From NCBI RefSeq assembly GCF_040939455.1, contig NC_134108.1, forward strand, positions 1,951,501-2,015,500: DNA of 64,000 nt, in the 5' to 3' direction. Position numbers and translations under genes: made by a program. Under the pieces are notes generated by a model. It was given only the letters and a program-made list of their open reading frames with translations, was not told the DNA's origin and did no database searches. How positions within the stretch are numbered: the stretch's first letter is position 1; each line of letters opens with the position of its first letter. The DNA is from Microcebus murinus. Taxonomy: Eukaryota; Chordata; Mammalia; Primates; Cheirogaleidae. Shown piece by piece: positions 44,585 to 55,834 of this stretch.

Positions 44585-44949
44585 TGTCCCGGCCCGAGGG
44601 ACCTTCTGTTACTCGCGGGGGCGAGGGGGACCGTGCCTGAAAGAGATGAGCGAGAGAGAGGAACGAGACCAAGCAAAGGGTTGTCAAGGTCTGCTTTACT
44701 AGGTTTTTCGTTGGTTTTACAAGCATACAGAAACAAAGAAGTAGGGAGGGGCGGGGGGGGTTAGGGTTGATCAGTCAAAAACAGTTTAGGGTCAATCAAT
44801 TACAAACTTCCTAGGGTTTATCAATCACAGATAGCCTCTGGCGCCAAGCCTGGGATATCTTGCGATCTTTCTCCCAACGGCCATCAAACACCTTCTGACA
44901 GCTCAGGGTATTTATGGGTTAAGACCCTCAAAGGTCTCGGTTCCTAACA
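44585..44949 (-). mobile_element. Solo LTR of a class II (ERVK/IAP-like) retrovirus with intact 6-bp TSD
   Basis: 365 bp starting TGTCCCGGCCCGAGGGACCT and ending GGTTCCTAACA on the plus strand, so TG...CA at both ends. Perfect 6-bp direct repeats CATATT at 44579-44584 and 44950-44955. Six bases is the duplication size of betaretrovirus-like (class II) ERVs. Minus orientation is preferred: there a weak AGTAAA poly-A signal is followed by a CT-rich U5-like end GGCCGGGACA. No gag, pol or env remains, so it arose by LTR-LTR recombination. Confidence 0.85.
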
Positions 44950-45192
44950 CATATTTTCCTGTGCACACTCTTTTTGTCATCTCCGTCTAGTACTTCAATA
45001 ACACAGATATTAGACCCTTTGGCAGTAGCCCGAAGTTCCTGGCTCTGTTCCTTCATTTCATTCTCTCTTTTCTCTATTGTTCGAATCAGATAATTTTGTT
45101 GGTCTGTCTTCACTGACTCATTCGCCTTTCATCCTTGTTCGAGCCTGTCCAGCGGGTATACTATTTCACTTGTCGAACTTTTCAGTTCCAGT
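44950..45192 (-). mobile_element. Old L1 antisense, 5' part (b)
   Basis: Resumes exactly after the LTR: CATATTTTCCTGTGCACACT, ACTTCAATAACACAGATATT, TAATTTTGTTGGTCTGTCTT, GAGCCTGTCCAGCGGGTA. Same element as the left pieces. Confidence 0.85.
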
Positions 45193-45206
45193 TTCATTTA
45201 GTTCTT

Positions 45207-45527
45207 TTGTTTTTTTTCTTTTTGAGACAGAGTCTCACTCTGTTGCCCAGGCCAGAGTGTGGTGGAGTCAGCCTAGCGCAAACCCCTGGGCTCAAGCAAT
45301 CCTCCTGCCTCAGCCTCCCAAGTAGCTGGGACTACAGGCATGCGCCACCATGCCCGGCTAATTTTTTTCTATCTATATTTAGTTGGCCAATTAATTTCTT
45401 TCCATTTTTAGTAGAGATGGGGTCTCGCTCTTGCTCAGGCTGGTTTAGAACTCCTGACCTTGAGCCATCAACCCGCCTCGGCCTCCCAGAGCGCTAGGAT
45501 TACAGGCGTGAGCCACCACAACCGGCC
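45207..45527 (-). mobile_element. Alu SINE, strepsirrhine type, antisense
   Basis: Poly-T, TGAGACAGAGTCTCACTCTG, a deletion of about 15 bp in the right arm (GTCAGCCTAGCGCAAACCCC), linker TTAGTTGGCCAATTAATTTC, end GTGAGCCACCACAACCGGCC. TTCATTTAGTTCTT (45193-45206) and TTCTCTTAGTTCTT (45528-45541) are a 14-bp target duplication with two mismatches. Confidence 0.95.
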
Positions 45528-45541
45528 TTCTCTTAGTTCTT

Positions 45542-45960
45542 GACATCTTTGTTTTCGTTGCTGAGAATCTCACTTTCCCCATTTGCTTCCCGGAGCGTGT
45601 TATAGTAGGGTCTAAATTATTGTCTGCTGAGTCCACAATCCACGTCACCCCGGCACGTGCCTCTGTCCACTGTCTTTTCCTGAGCAGGCTGAGAGGCTCG
45701 TGCCCTCTGTGAGCAGTGCATTGTGGACTGTTCCCAGGACACCGGGATACTGTGAGCCTCTGGATCTCACTTAGCTGCCACAGCACATGTTGGTGTCTTC
45801 TGTTCAGCCAGTGTCTTGGAACGCCGGGTGGAGTTTGCAATGCCAGGTCAGTTTCCAAAGCATTTGCAGAGCTACTCAGATCTGTCCTAGGTATGTGCCG
45901 CCTGCCCGGTGGACACCTTGGGCCTGGGCAGTCCCAAGGCCCCCAGTTCAGCACTTCTCA
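45542..45960 (-). mobile_element. Old L1 antisense, 5' end remnant
   Basis: Loosely follows L1 5' text in reverse (GACACCGGGATACTGTGAGC, CCTCTGGATCTCACTTAG). Weak to the right; the limit is uncertain. Confidence 0.5.
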
Positions 45961-45979
45961 AATTTACCTTGGTTTCTCT

Positions 45980-46170
45980 TTTGAAAATATTTATTTAATG
46001 CCTACGACAGCACTGGAGCATGGTTGCAGATAAAAAAAATCAGCAAGATCCCTTATCTCCTGCCACGGTGGAGATTATTATCTAGGAGGGAAAAGGATAG
46101 AGAAATTCAAAGTTTTAAATGGTGGTGAGTGTTATATAGAAAACAGGCAGGGCGGTAAAACAGGAAACAT
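45980..46170. repeat. Ancient interspersed repeat (same type as 2028-2175)
   Basis: TATTTATTTAATGCCTACGA, 'CAGCAAGATCCCTTATCTCC', 'GTGTTATATAGAAAACAGGC' resemble the 'tttattgagtgcctac ... gatccctgccc ... gtgctatgaag' pattern. Confidence 0.35.
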
Positions 46171-48122
46171 CGGGTGGTAGAGTAGAGGAGATCGTTTGTC
46201 AACGTACTTTCTACCATGTGAATTCAGAGTTAGTCTGTCAAGTTCCATTCTTTGAACTCTATGAGAACTGAAAGAGATTATGCTTAATTTGCAGATTTGG
46301 GAAGAGCTGATGCATCCACATTACTGAATCTTCTTATCCAAGTGCACAGCACATCTATTTGTTCAGGTGTTCCTGTGCCCCTTCCAGCACAGACATGAAG
46401 TTCTGTTTATGGCCTACACAGAAGATTGCTGCAAATATAATAAGTTTAATTGTATACATTTTTGTTTCTCTGTTGCAAATAGGATTCTATTGGCATTAAT
46501 GGAAAGTTTCTACTGTTCTCACAGAGTAATTTTGCTGATAGGTCTCTTTGACTCGGATTATGGAATTAAGGGTATATATATTTTTTAATGACAAAAGAAA
46601 AAGTTATGCTCAGATGCTTAGCTGGCTGTCATTTTTTTTGGTGAATAAAAACCAATCTCAATAACACAGGAAGAGGAGGAGGAGGAGACAATCGTCATGA
46701 GGGTCATTCCCCGGCCTCAGGGCACTCGTGCTTATTTGTATTATTTCCTCCGGAGCATGCCAGCAATTCAGCAAGCCTCACATTTGACTGAATCCCACTA
46801 ACGGGAAACATTCTAAAGGAATTTCTTCCTGCTCATCACCATTAGGAGCAAAGCAAACAACAAGAAAACAACATCACAGGAGGGATTTATTTTTTGCAAA
46901 ACGCCCGACACAGAGCAGTAGACCCTTCGTGGCGTCAAAAGCATGAATGGATGGATGCCACTGGGGATTTTGAAAGACTGTCCCGGCACGCATTCAATCT
47001 GAGATGCCACGGTTCTTATAAAAGGAAGATTTTGTATTAGTTGGGGTGTAAGTCAAAATCTCAGTGGCTAGACACACTGGAACTCTCTCGCTCAGATAAA
47101 AATCCGATCATCTCATCAGCGTCCCGGGGGAGGGGACTGCACCCTACAGAGACTCGGGCCCAGGCTCTTTCCCTCCTGTGACTCCACCACTCTCTGTGGA
47201 CTCGGGGAGCCCCAAAGACCGCAAACCGTAACAGCTGGGAAGGGGTGGCCCGTGCGCGGTTAATGCCGCACTGTCCTTCTCCGCGGCAAAAACTGACGCC
47301 TCACACAGTCGTTGATATTTAGGATGGTGATCCGGACCGTAAATGAAAAGTCCCAAATCATTAAAAAAAAAAAAAATCAATCATTAAAGAATAATTGTGA
47401 AGAGCAATAATTAACCGAACTGCATTTTAAATATGTTTTCAGGAAGAGAATTCAATTAACGAGAGCACCTCATCTCCGAGCCGTCCCGGGAGGCGGGGTT
47501 TAGCTTTGCACAAGTGGCCGAGCAGATGAGGCCGCCCGCGGCACGGCCGCCGTTACGTAACAGCACACGCTCACGGCGTGCACGTTCGTTCTCAAACCGC
47601 GAGGCCAAACCACAGTGGAAAGTTCAGACGCTCTGGAGAGAATTAGCAAGATAATCTTTTGCAAGGCTTCCTATTATGGTATGCATTCTAAGGTGGCCTA
47701 TATTTCGAATGCTGCTGTAAGCCCCCGTGGGCTAAGGAAAAGTTATTATCTGTGCAAAAGAATGTATATGCATGAACATTATGCAATGGTCAAAATAGGG
47801 AAAATACGGTCCGTTGAGCAGCACTTGCAATGCTCCTCTTTGTAGAGAAGCAGTGGGAACCCCAGCATTAGGTCTCTGGCAATAGTGTGCCCCAGCTCCT
47901 CGCATTCTCGCCGGCAGGCTGGTAAGTACCAGTGAGGCACTTTACACATCCCACAGGACGTAAGATTTTGCTCCTTTTTCAATACACAAACAAGCCTCCA
48001 AGAATTCTGGAAGTCTTCATCAACCCATTTTTTTTTAAAAAAAAACTACTTAGGTTGGGGAGGAAACATCACTTATAAAAATAACCTGTTAAGCCTTCCC
48101 TTCTACATGCATCGTGCATGTA
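46171..48122. other. Unannotated mixed stretch
   Basis: AT-rich to about 47000, GC-rich at 47110-47340 and 47480-47600. A weak L2/MIR 3'-end phrase (CGCCCGACACAGAGCAGTAG then GCATGAATGGATGG, 46898-46955) is present. TTACGTAA occurs at 47554, a palindromic bZIP-type site of unknown use. No gene. Confidence 0.45.
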
Positions 48123-48442
48123 CAGTCGGCCCTGCCTGCTCATGGGTTCAGCATCCGTGGAGTCCACCAACCACGGACCAAAATATTTGAAAGCAATAAC
48201 GGTACAAAAATAAAAAAATAACACAAGTAAAGAAAACCACACAGTGTAACAACTACTGACACAGCACTTACACTGCGTCAGATATTATCAGTAATCTAGA
48301 GATAACTAAGGTACTCGGAGGACGTGCGTAGGTTGTGTGTGACGCTGTACCACTCACACGAGGGGCTCGGGCATCCCTGGAGTTTGGTGTATCCACAGGG
48401 GGCCTTGGGCCCAGGCCCCCAGGAGTGCTGAGGGACGACTCC
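48123..48442 (+). mobile_element. Tigger-type (MER2-like) DNA transposon
   Basis: Starts CAGTCGGCCCTGCCTGCTCA after TA (48121-48122) and ends AGTGCTGAGGGACGACTC, the paired ends of Tigger/MER2. Inside, GTTCAGCATCCGTGGAGTCC, CAACCACGGACCAAAATATT, ATTATCAGTAATCTAGAGAT, GAGGACGTGCGTAGGTTGTG and TTTGGTGTATCCACAGGGGG match the family order. The right TA has mutated. No transposase: non-autonomous. Confidence 0.92.
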
Positions 48443-49442
48443 ATTGCGCATGCACCTGGCACTCCCAGAACTGGGCTGGGGCAAGCCCGCTGGATCCTAT
48501 CCGGCCCTGCGGCGAGTGCCTTACAAGAAGAGATCACGTTTTCCCCACACCCACTGCAGCTAAGCATGTTTACCCCCAGGAGCCCTCTGTGACTAATACC
48601 AAAAAAGCCAATAACTGGCACAAGCGATAAGAGAGCCGCGTGTGGCGGCTCATGACCGGCACACGCATGTCACGGCAACAGCAGTGACTGGTAGCCCTTC
48701 TGGTGAGAGCAGAGCAGCCCCACACCCAGAGCGTTACAACGAGGTCCGGGACTCACCGCCACGCCTTTTGCTTCCCCGCCGAGGCCAGCACGGCCCTCCT
48801 GGCCAGCCCGGTGACCTGCCTGTTCTCCTCTCTCCCCTGGTGTTCATATCCCACTTTCTGCTCTGTCGGTCCCTCCTCCCTCCCTCTCTCCGTCCTGCCT
48901 TGACCACAGCGAATCAGCTGAGTGTTTCTTTCTTCATTCTCACAAAGCTGGTCAGCCGAACACTCCATTCCCCTCTAAAAATCCGTATTTTTTCCTAAAT
49001 TTTCTGAGCCCACAATTTATTTTCTCAGTAGGAAAAAATAAAAAAATTTAAAGGCTCTCCACTGTTTCCTAGGAGATACACTGCCAAATATTTCTATAAG
49101 CCCATGGCAATGATTGTTTATCTGCTTTTTCAAAGAAGTGGAAACAGCTGCCCACTAACCGCCCCCACAGCCTGAGTAGGCTGGCTTGAAAACGTGAACC
49201 TGCGAATGACCTATTTTTACTTATCACTGCTATCGGGTGTATTAGATGGGTGATCTTATTTAAATGCCTAAATACAAATGGAAAAGCATAAAGCACTTCA
49301 AGCATTTCTGGAGGGGGTGCTTTGAAGACTGTGAAATCATGGTAGTCATCACTTCCACTGACTCGAGAGCAACTTCCCTAGCAACGGCCGGTCCGTTGTG
49401 TCATCTCAGAACACGGTCAGCTGGTGACATAGAAGTCCCGTT
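48443..49442. other. Unannotated stretch
   Basis: Mixed composition. AT-rich at 48980-49080. No element or gene recognised. Confidence 0.45.
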
Positions 49443-49656
49443 CGCCTTCTATGGAAAGCTTTGCATTCCTTGCGAGTATTTTCTCCCATTCCGTAGGTTG
49501 TCTCTTTGCTCTGTTCATTATTTCCTCAGCTGTGCAGTAGCTTTTTAATCTAATCAAGTCCCATTTATTTATTTTTGGTGTTGCTATGATTGCCATTGGG
49601 GTCTTCTTCATAAATTCTTTCCCTAGGCTGGTATCTAAAAGAGTTTTTTCCAACAT
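49417..49656 (-). pseudogene. L1 ORF2 C-terminal remnant
   Basis: A 79-codon frame includes LGKEFMKKTPMA, NKWDLIRLKSYCTAEE and RQPTEWEKILA, the conserved stretch of L1 ORF2p after the RT domain. The upstream part of the protein is missing, so it is a fragment. Residues past WEKIL derive from sequence beyond the L1. Confidence 0.85.
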
Positions 49657-49983
49657 TTTTCTTCTAGAATTCCTATGGTTTCATGCCTTACATTCAAGTC
49701 TTTTTGTCCATCTTGAATTAATTTTTGTGAGTGGTGAGAGGCACGGATCCCGTTTCATTCTTCTGCATGTGGCTATCCAGTTTTCCCAGCACCAGTTACT
49801 AAATATGGATTCTTTTCCCCAGTGTATGTTATTGTCTGTTTTGTCAAAGATCAGTTGGTTGTATGTGGGTGGTTTAATATCTGGGTTCTCTGTTCTGTTC
49901 CATTGGTCGATGTCTCTGTTTTTGTGCCAACACCATGCTGTTCTGGTTACTGAAGCCTTGTAGTACAGTTTGAAGTCTGGTCA
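49443..49983 (-). mobile_element. L1 ORF2 3' fragment, antisense (younger type)
   Basis: CTTTGCATTCCTTGCGAGTA, TTTCTCCCATTCCGTAGGTT, AGTAGCTTTTTAATCTAATC, AGTTTTCCCAGCACCAGTTA, TTTGTGCCAACACCATGCTG and 'GAAGCCTTGTAGTACAGTTTG' are close to L1PA/L1MA-like ORF2 consensus, much less decayed than the L1 at 39305. Both ends are truncated and there is no tail. Confidence 0.9.
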
Positions 49984-50344
49984 TGGGGTGCCTGCAGGCT
50001 TGTGCTTTCTTCCCCCAGGTGACCACACTGCCCAGGCGGCCCACTCACTGACCCTTCCCAAGGCCAGCAGCTGTCCGTGCTGGGTGGAAATGGACCGTTC
50101 TCAAAGTCTTAGAAGGTTGAGGCTGAAGGCACTTAGTAGAGTGGCTTCCCCTAAACCAGTTGTTTAGGTAGAATTCTTTTTAAATCATGGAGGGGGGAAA
50201 AAAGTGCCGATCCCTTTCTCTCTCCACAAGCCCCTGAGGCACCCTGAGATCCCTTTGCTCCAACAGCCGGTGGAAACACGGAGGAAGAGCCCAGTTCCCC
50301 ATCTCTCGGGAGACAGGCACAAAAACAAGGGAAGCAGGACTTGC
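49984..50344. other. Spacer between two L1 fragments
   Basis: No element recognised. A G7-A6 run sits at 50193-50205. Confidence 0.5.
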
Positions 50345-51948
50345 GCTATATAGAAGAAGAGTTTCTGTATCTTACTGGACATGAGTTAGTATAAACTCAA
50401 GTAGATTCTGATAAATTGAGAAGTACATCGTAAGCCCTAAAGTAACCACTAAGAAAATAACTTTGAAAATATAGGGAAAAAAAAAATTAAGCAATTAAGT
50501 TGTTAAGCTAGAAAATATTCACTTAATGGAAACGAAAGTATGAAAGAAGGAAAGAGAAACAAAAGACCTGAGACATAAAGAAAACAAAAATTATTTAAAT
50601 TTATGCAGATTAAATTTATATGTGCAATTTATGCAGATATAAATCCTACTATATAAATAAGACCAAAAGTGAATGGATTAGACAACTCCATTAGAAGAAT
50701 TAAAAAATTATCTAACTCTGTGCTATTTACAGGAGGCAAAGTTTATATTCAAAGATATAAATAGATTAAAAGAAAAAGCTATTTTGCTCTTACCATTATA
50801 AATGCAAGAATGGCTATACTAGTATCAGACAAAATAGACTTTAAAACAAACAAAAAATTAGGCTAGAGATAAAAAGGGATACTTTATAATGATTACAGAG
50901 TCAATCCATCAGGAAAATATAATAAATTACAAACATATATGCACCTAGCAACAGAGTTCCAAAATACTTGAAGCAAAAAAATGACAGAACTTAAGGAAGA
51001 AATAAATAATTCAACAATAGTTGAAGATTTCAATTCCCCATTCTTAATAATGGGTAGAGCAACTAGGAGTAAGATTGAAAAGGAAACAGAAGACTTGACC
51101 ACCACCACAAACTCACAGACCTAAGGGACATCTGTAGAACAGTTTGCCTGACAGTGGCAAGTACGTATTTTCTTAAGTGCACATAAACCATGTTTCAAAT
51201 GCAAATCTAAACCATAAGGAGATACTACTTCACATCCACCAGAAGGTCTATATTTAAAGAGAGAGGCAGTAACGAGTATTGGCAAGGGCGTGGAGAAATC
51301 GGAAGCTCTCTATGTTGCTGTTGGAGATACAAAATAGGAGATCTGCTTTGGAAAGAAATTTGGCAATTCCTCAAAAAAAAAAAAAAAAAAAAACTAAACA
51401 CAGAGCTATCCCAAGACCCAGAAACTCCACCCAAGAGAAAAGAAAATATACGCCACCTATACGAAAAGTTGTAGTCAATGTTCTTAGCAGCATTCACAAT
51501 AGCAAAAAGTGGAAACAGCCCAAAGGTCCCTCAATTAATAAAAGGATAAATAAGTGTGGTATATACAGACAATGAAGTGTTATCGAACGATAAAAAGAAA
51601 CAAAGTACTGGTAAATGCTATGACATAGATGAATCTTGAAAACATTATGCCAAGTGAAAGCGGCTCATCTCCAAAGACCACATATTGTATGATTTCACTG
51701 ATATGAAACGTCCAGAAGAGGCAACTCTGTAGAGACAGGAATTGGTGGCCTGGAGGGGGTGGGAGGAAGAGAGGAACAGAGACGGTGACTGCTGACGGGT
51801 TTCTTTCTGGGGTGAATGTTGCAAAGTTGATTGTGGAAAGAATGGTGCAGCTCTGTGAATGCACTGAAAACCACTGACTTATGCACTTTAAATGGGTGAG
51901 TCATATGGTCTGCAAATTACATCGCAATACGCTGTTAAGATAGTGATC
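50345..51948 (+). mobile_element. Old L1 (L1M-type) 3' end, sense
   Basis: ATGCAAGAATGGCTATACTA, GTATCAGACAAAATAGACTT, AACCATAAGGAGATACTACT, AAAAAGTGGAAACAGCCCAA, 'ATGAATCTTGAAAACATTATGC', 'ATTGTATGATTTCACTGATA', ending GCACTTTAAATGGGTGAGTC and TGCAAATTACATCGCAATAC. Frames are broken. An A21 run lies at about 51373. Confidence 0.92.
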
Positions 51949-52701
51949 GGGAAGGGATGCCAGCAGCAGCCCGCCACGCTCTGGCCTGTGACGTACAGCC
52001 TGGCACTTCCCCGGCCCTGAAATTTGCCTTGGCTATTCCCGATCACTGCTCGCCTGGCCTCTCCTGTCTCCCGGTCACTGGGTGTAGACTGTGGGCGGCA
52101 GAGCGATTTGCACCAGGACTGAGACACGGGGCGGGCCCGGGAAGTGGCTGACGGGACAGTACGAGGTCCGTTGCAGAGGAGCCCGGGACCCGGGAGCCAC
52201 GCACACCAGCGCTGGCTCCTCCTGCAGGCATTTAACTACGCCCCAAAGGGTAAGAACTCTGCATCGCCTCCTGTTTCTTCCTGGGAATTTACGCTGGGAA
52301 GATCGAGCTTCTCTCTATCTCTCAGCAGGGAACGGGAACGAGGTGTACATAAGCCCCCAGATCCGTATTTGGGGGTTGCTCGCCGTTAGGGTGTGGAGTT
52401 CGTACGTGGGTGAGAACGATTTCTCCGACGACAACAGTTAGGATAGAAAGCAGCACAGAGTCTACACAGGGGCGCGGCCCGAGACCACTGGCGCCGACTC
52501 TGTCAGGGCAGGAGGACGGCTGGGGGAGTCACCACTGCCGCTGAGGGACCGCCGAGCTCATCCTTTTCTGTCTCTCACGCTTCTTCTTTCCTCTGGACAG
52601 CGGGAGGCACCTGCTGCGGAGGTGGGGATGGCGGCAGTCCTGCCGTAGCCCGGGGACTTCTGGGGCTGTTTAAACAAACTCGAAAACTTTTAGTCTATGG
52701 G
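51949..52701. other. Unannotated stretch
   Basis: GC-rich. About 52250-52380 (CTTCTCTCTATCTCTCAGCA, GAGGTGTACATAAGC) has a loose LTR-like feel that I cannot support. No gene. Confidence 0.4.
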
Positions 52702-52710
52702 CAGTGGATT

Positions 52711-53047
<337 letters not shown>

Positions 53048-53059
53048 CAGTGGATTTTT

Positions 53060-54190
53060 AATGACGGTATATCAGACAGGCTACCCTTTCCTGCCCTGTC
53101 CCCGGACTCTTTTTCCCCTTGGAGCATGAATGAGGATGTCAGCGTCTTTCGCATGCTCAGCTTAACTGCCAGGTGGGTGTCCCTGCAGGAGGGACAGACT
53201 TCGCCCCAGCCTAAGAGGCCCCAGGTTACCTGTTTGTTTTTCCTCTTAGCCCGTTAGCAATACTGTTCTTTCACTCACCCACAGTTCCACCCCACAGTGG
53301 GTAAAGTGACCTCTGTCTGGCCCGGGGTCACTTCTCCACAAGCAGGGGAAGAACTGGAGTGGAGGGAGCCAGCGTGGCTATTGCCACGAGGGAAAATCTG
53401 CCCCTGCCCAGAAGTCCCGAACGTGCTTCCAGGGCGACACAAATAAACACAGATACTTAAAACCTTTCAGGGCTATGCCCATTTCTGACCTTGTCTCCGT
53501 CAGAACCAATTCTAGGCCACCGTACAGATTCCAGCCAAAAGCTTTTATGGAAATTACCACGAGGTCTGTGAGAAGCTCCCTGTCCCAGCCTGCGTCCCAG
53601 CCCTGCCAGCATGCGGGTGACCCGTGCTCCGTCCCTTTGTCAGAAAAGGCCCAGGTCCCAGCTCTGCAACTTGACACAATCCTATCTGTAAAATGCGAAC
53701 AAGAAACTGATTTAGGAAATGCTCTGACCGGAGCAAAAACGATTTATCAAGCGAAATAAAACTCTCATTAAAGTTGAAAAGAATATTAAAAAAAAAAAAA
53801 AAACAAAGAAGTGTCCCCGTGAGCTGCTAGCAGTTTTTAAGCAGAGTAACACTGACCGCTGAAAGAGGAAGCCAGCAATGGCAAGACAAAGTCCCCGGCT
53901 TTACAGAACTTACAATCTCCCAAATGCTCTATAACTTTGCAGAGGTTCCAGTTCTAAGATATTTCCCCCTATCATTTTAAAGGGCAATTATTCTAGTAGC
54001 CGCTCCCAATGCCAATCATCTTCTTTGAAAATAGACAAGGGGACAGCAAATGAGAATAGGTCTGTAGGTCCTTAAATTTCTCTGGTGTGTAGTAAACAAT
54101 CTTGTAGGCAGAGAGACTTTTTGGAAGGGGTCTCTATGATTGTCAAACCTCATACGGCCAGCTGACCTCTGACACAGGAGGCAGAAGGCA
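53060..54190. other. Unannotated mixed stretch
   Basis: No element recognised. An A16 run lies at about 53789-53804, next to TTAAAGTTGAAAAGAATATT. No gene. Confidence 0.45.
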
Positions 54191-54194
54191 GTGC

Positions 54195-54227
54195 GGGGGT
54201 AGGGTGGGGGGGTGGGGGGGGAAGGGC
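54195..54227 (+). repeat. Four-run G-tract (G-quadruplex pattern)
   Basis: GGGGGTAGGGTGGGGGGGTG followed by seven more Gs, then AAGGG. Loops are 1-2 nt, an ideal intramolecular G4 layout. Confidence 0.85.
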
Positions 54228-54592
54228 AGTATTTTCAACTAATGGAGCTGGAACAACTGGACATCCACATGTCAAAAAATAATTTTAAACAGCAACCTAA
54301 CACATTTCACAAAAATGAACTCAAAGTGGATCACGGACGTAAACATAAAACGCGAAACCATAAAACTTGTAGAAAAAAGGGTCGGAGAAAATGCAGGTGA
54401 CTTTTGGGTTTGGCAGTGAGTTTCCTGGCGTGACTCACTAAGGAAAGAAACCTCCTGAGTTGGACTTGATTAAAACTAAAAGTGGCTTCTCTGCAAAAGA
54501 CGTTCATGGTAGAATGAAAAGACAAGTTACAGATGGGGAGAAAGTATTTTCAAAACACTTAATCTGATAAAGGGTTTGTCAAAACACATCAA
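54228..54592 (+). mobile_element. L1 ORF2 C-terminal fragment, sense
   Basis: TGGAGCTGGAACAACTGGAC, CAAAAATGAACTCAAAGTGG, 'ACCATAAAACTTGTAGAAAA', 'CTCTGCAAAAGACGTTCATG', 'CTTAATCTGATAAAGGGTTT' are L1 ORF2 phrases in order. Frame broken. Confidence 0.85.
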
Positions 54593-55834
54593 AGTTGGTC
54601 ACCAGAGCACTGGCTTTGTAAGGACCCAAGGTGACTCTTGCGTTCGAAGTGCCTAAGGGGGCAAATCTGGAAGTTCTCACCAATATCCCTGGCTCTGTTT
54701 TCCCGCCTGGGACACGCAGGGAGCAGGGTTTCCAGCCCTCCCCGCAGTTGGGCAGGGCCAGCCGAGGGATTCTGCCAAGGGGCTGTGACCCTAGGGAGAA
54801 GTCTCGTGACCTCTGGGCTCCCAGCCTGCCCCTGCGCCACTGAGACGGGGCCACCCGCCCAGAGGGGCGTGGACGGCTGAGCTGCCCAGCTCACCGCAGA
54901 CAGAACACGCCCAGAAGTAGACCTTTGTGCCCAGCCACCGAGACTCTGCAGCGCAGCCTGCTGCTGCCTCTCACGGGTCGCTGTCTCATTCAGTCGCTGC
55001 AACCGTCTTGCAGAGAAGCAAGCACTAAGCCCTCAGTCAAGCTGGAGCAGACACAGCCAAGCGCTGACCGGCGCACAGGCACTGACGCCCGGCCTGCAGC
55101 CCTTCCTGTCCACCTGCCTGCTGCCTCTGAGTGGCGGGCCCTGCCCCGAGGCTGTCACGGGGCCAGCTTCCCGCCCTGGTGAACGCGTTCAACGCGGAGA
55201 ACCCTCCCGTCTCCACAGGAGACGTGCAGGAAGCCCGTGGGCTGCAGGGGCAGCCGGCGTGGAGACCCCTCCGGGAACCGACCGGGCGCGAGTGGGGTGT
55301 CCACCCCCGTGGTCTCCTCCCGCACGCCCACGGGGCAGCAGCCCAGCCCCTGGCCCGTCTAAATTCCCTTAGCAGTCCCGGCCCCACGCCCGCCCGCCGG
55401 GGAGAGGTCTCAGCCCCCCTCGCACCCCTGGCTGGTGCCATCCCGTTCATTACTGGCCTTTCTCTGGCAGCGCCATGTCTGCCGTGTTGGCCTGTCACCG
55501 CCCCGCCGCACGGGCACGGACCTGGTGAGCCGCAGCAAGCACCACCGAGAGGCCAAGCGGGAATCCACATGCCATGTTCGGTGCCGCCCGGGCCCAGGGT
55601 GGGCGCGCAAGAGAAAATGGCAACTGGGACACCCCGCCCCACCCCCACGGGGAGTCGAAGACAGCCGACATCTGCTGACGGGAGTGGCCGCGGTGGCCGC
55701 CTGCCACGGTCTCTTCCCCTGCGCCCATCCCATCAGGGGAGAGCGGCCGCCCCGCCACCGCCCCAGGGAACCGGGAGTTCCTTCCTTCCCCCCCCACCTC
55801 GCTGGCCAGGGCCGGGCGCGGGACTGGGCCAATC
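54593..55834. other. Unannotated GC-rich stretch
   Basis: GC- and CpG-rich, with long open frames on both strands but no domain. Leads into the minisatellite. Confidence 0.45.

Noticed and set aside
44750..44830. Telomere-like GGGTTAGGGTT and TAGGGT motifs
   Set aside because: They lie inside the solo LTR and are spaced irregularly by unrelated LTR sequence.
43196..44949. A provirus with retroviral genes between the LTRs at 43196 and 44585
   Set aside because: The two LTRs are different families and the sequence between them (44045-44584) is antisense L1. No gag, pro, pol or env text is present.
48123..48442. Active Tigger transposase gene
   Set aside because: Only 320 bp, internal part of the family, no open transposase frame.
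52250..52380. Additional LTR
   Set aside because: A few LTR-like words (CTCTCTATCTCTCAGCA, GTACATAAGC) but no ends, no target duplication and no alignable partner.
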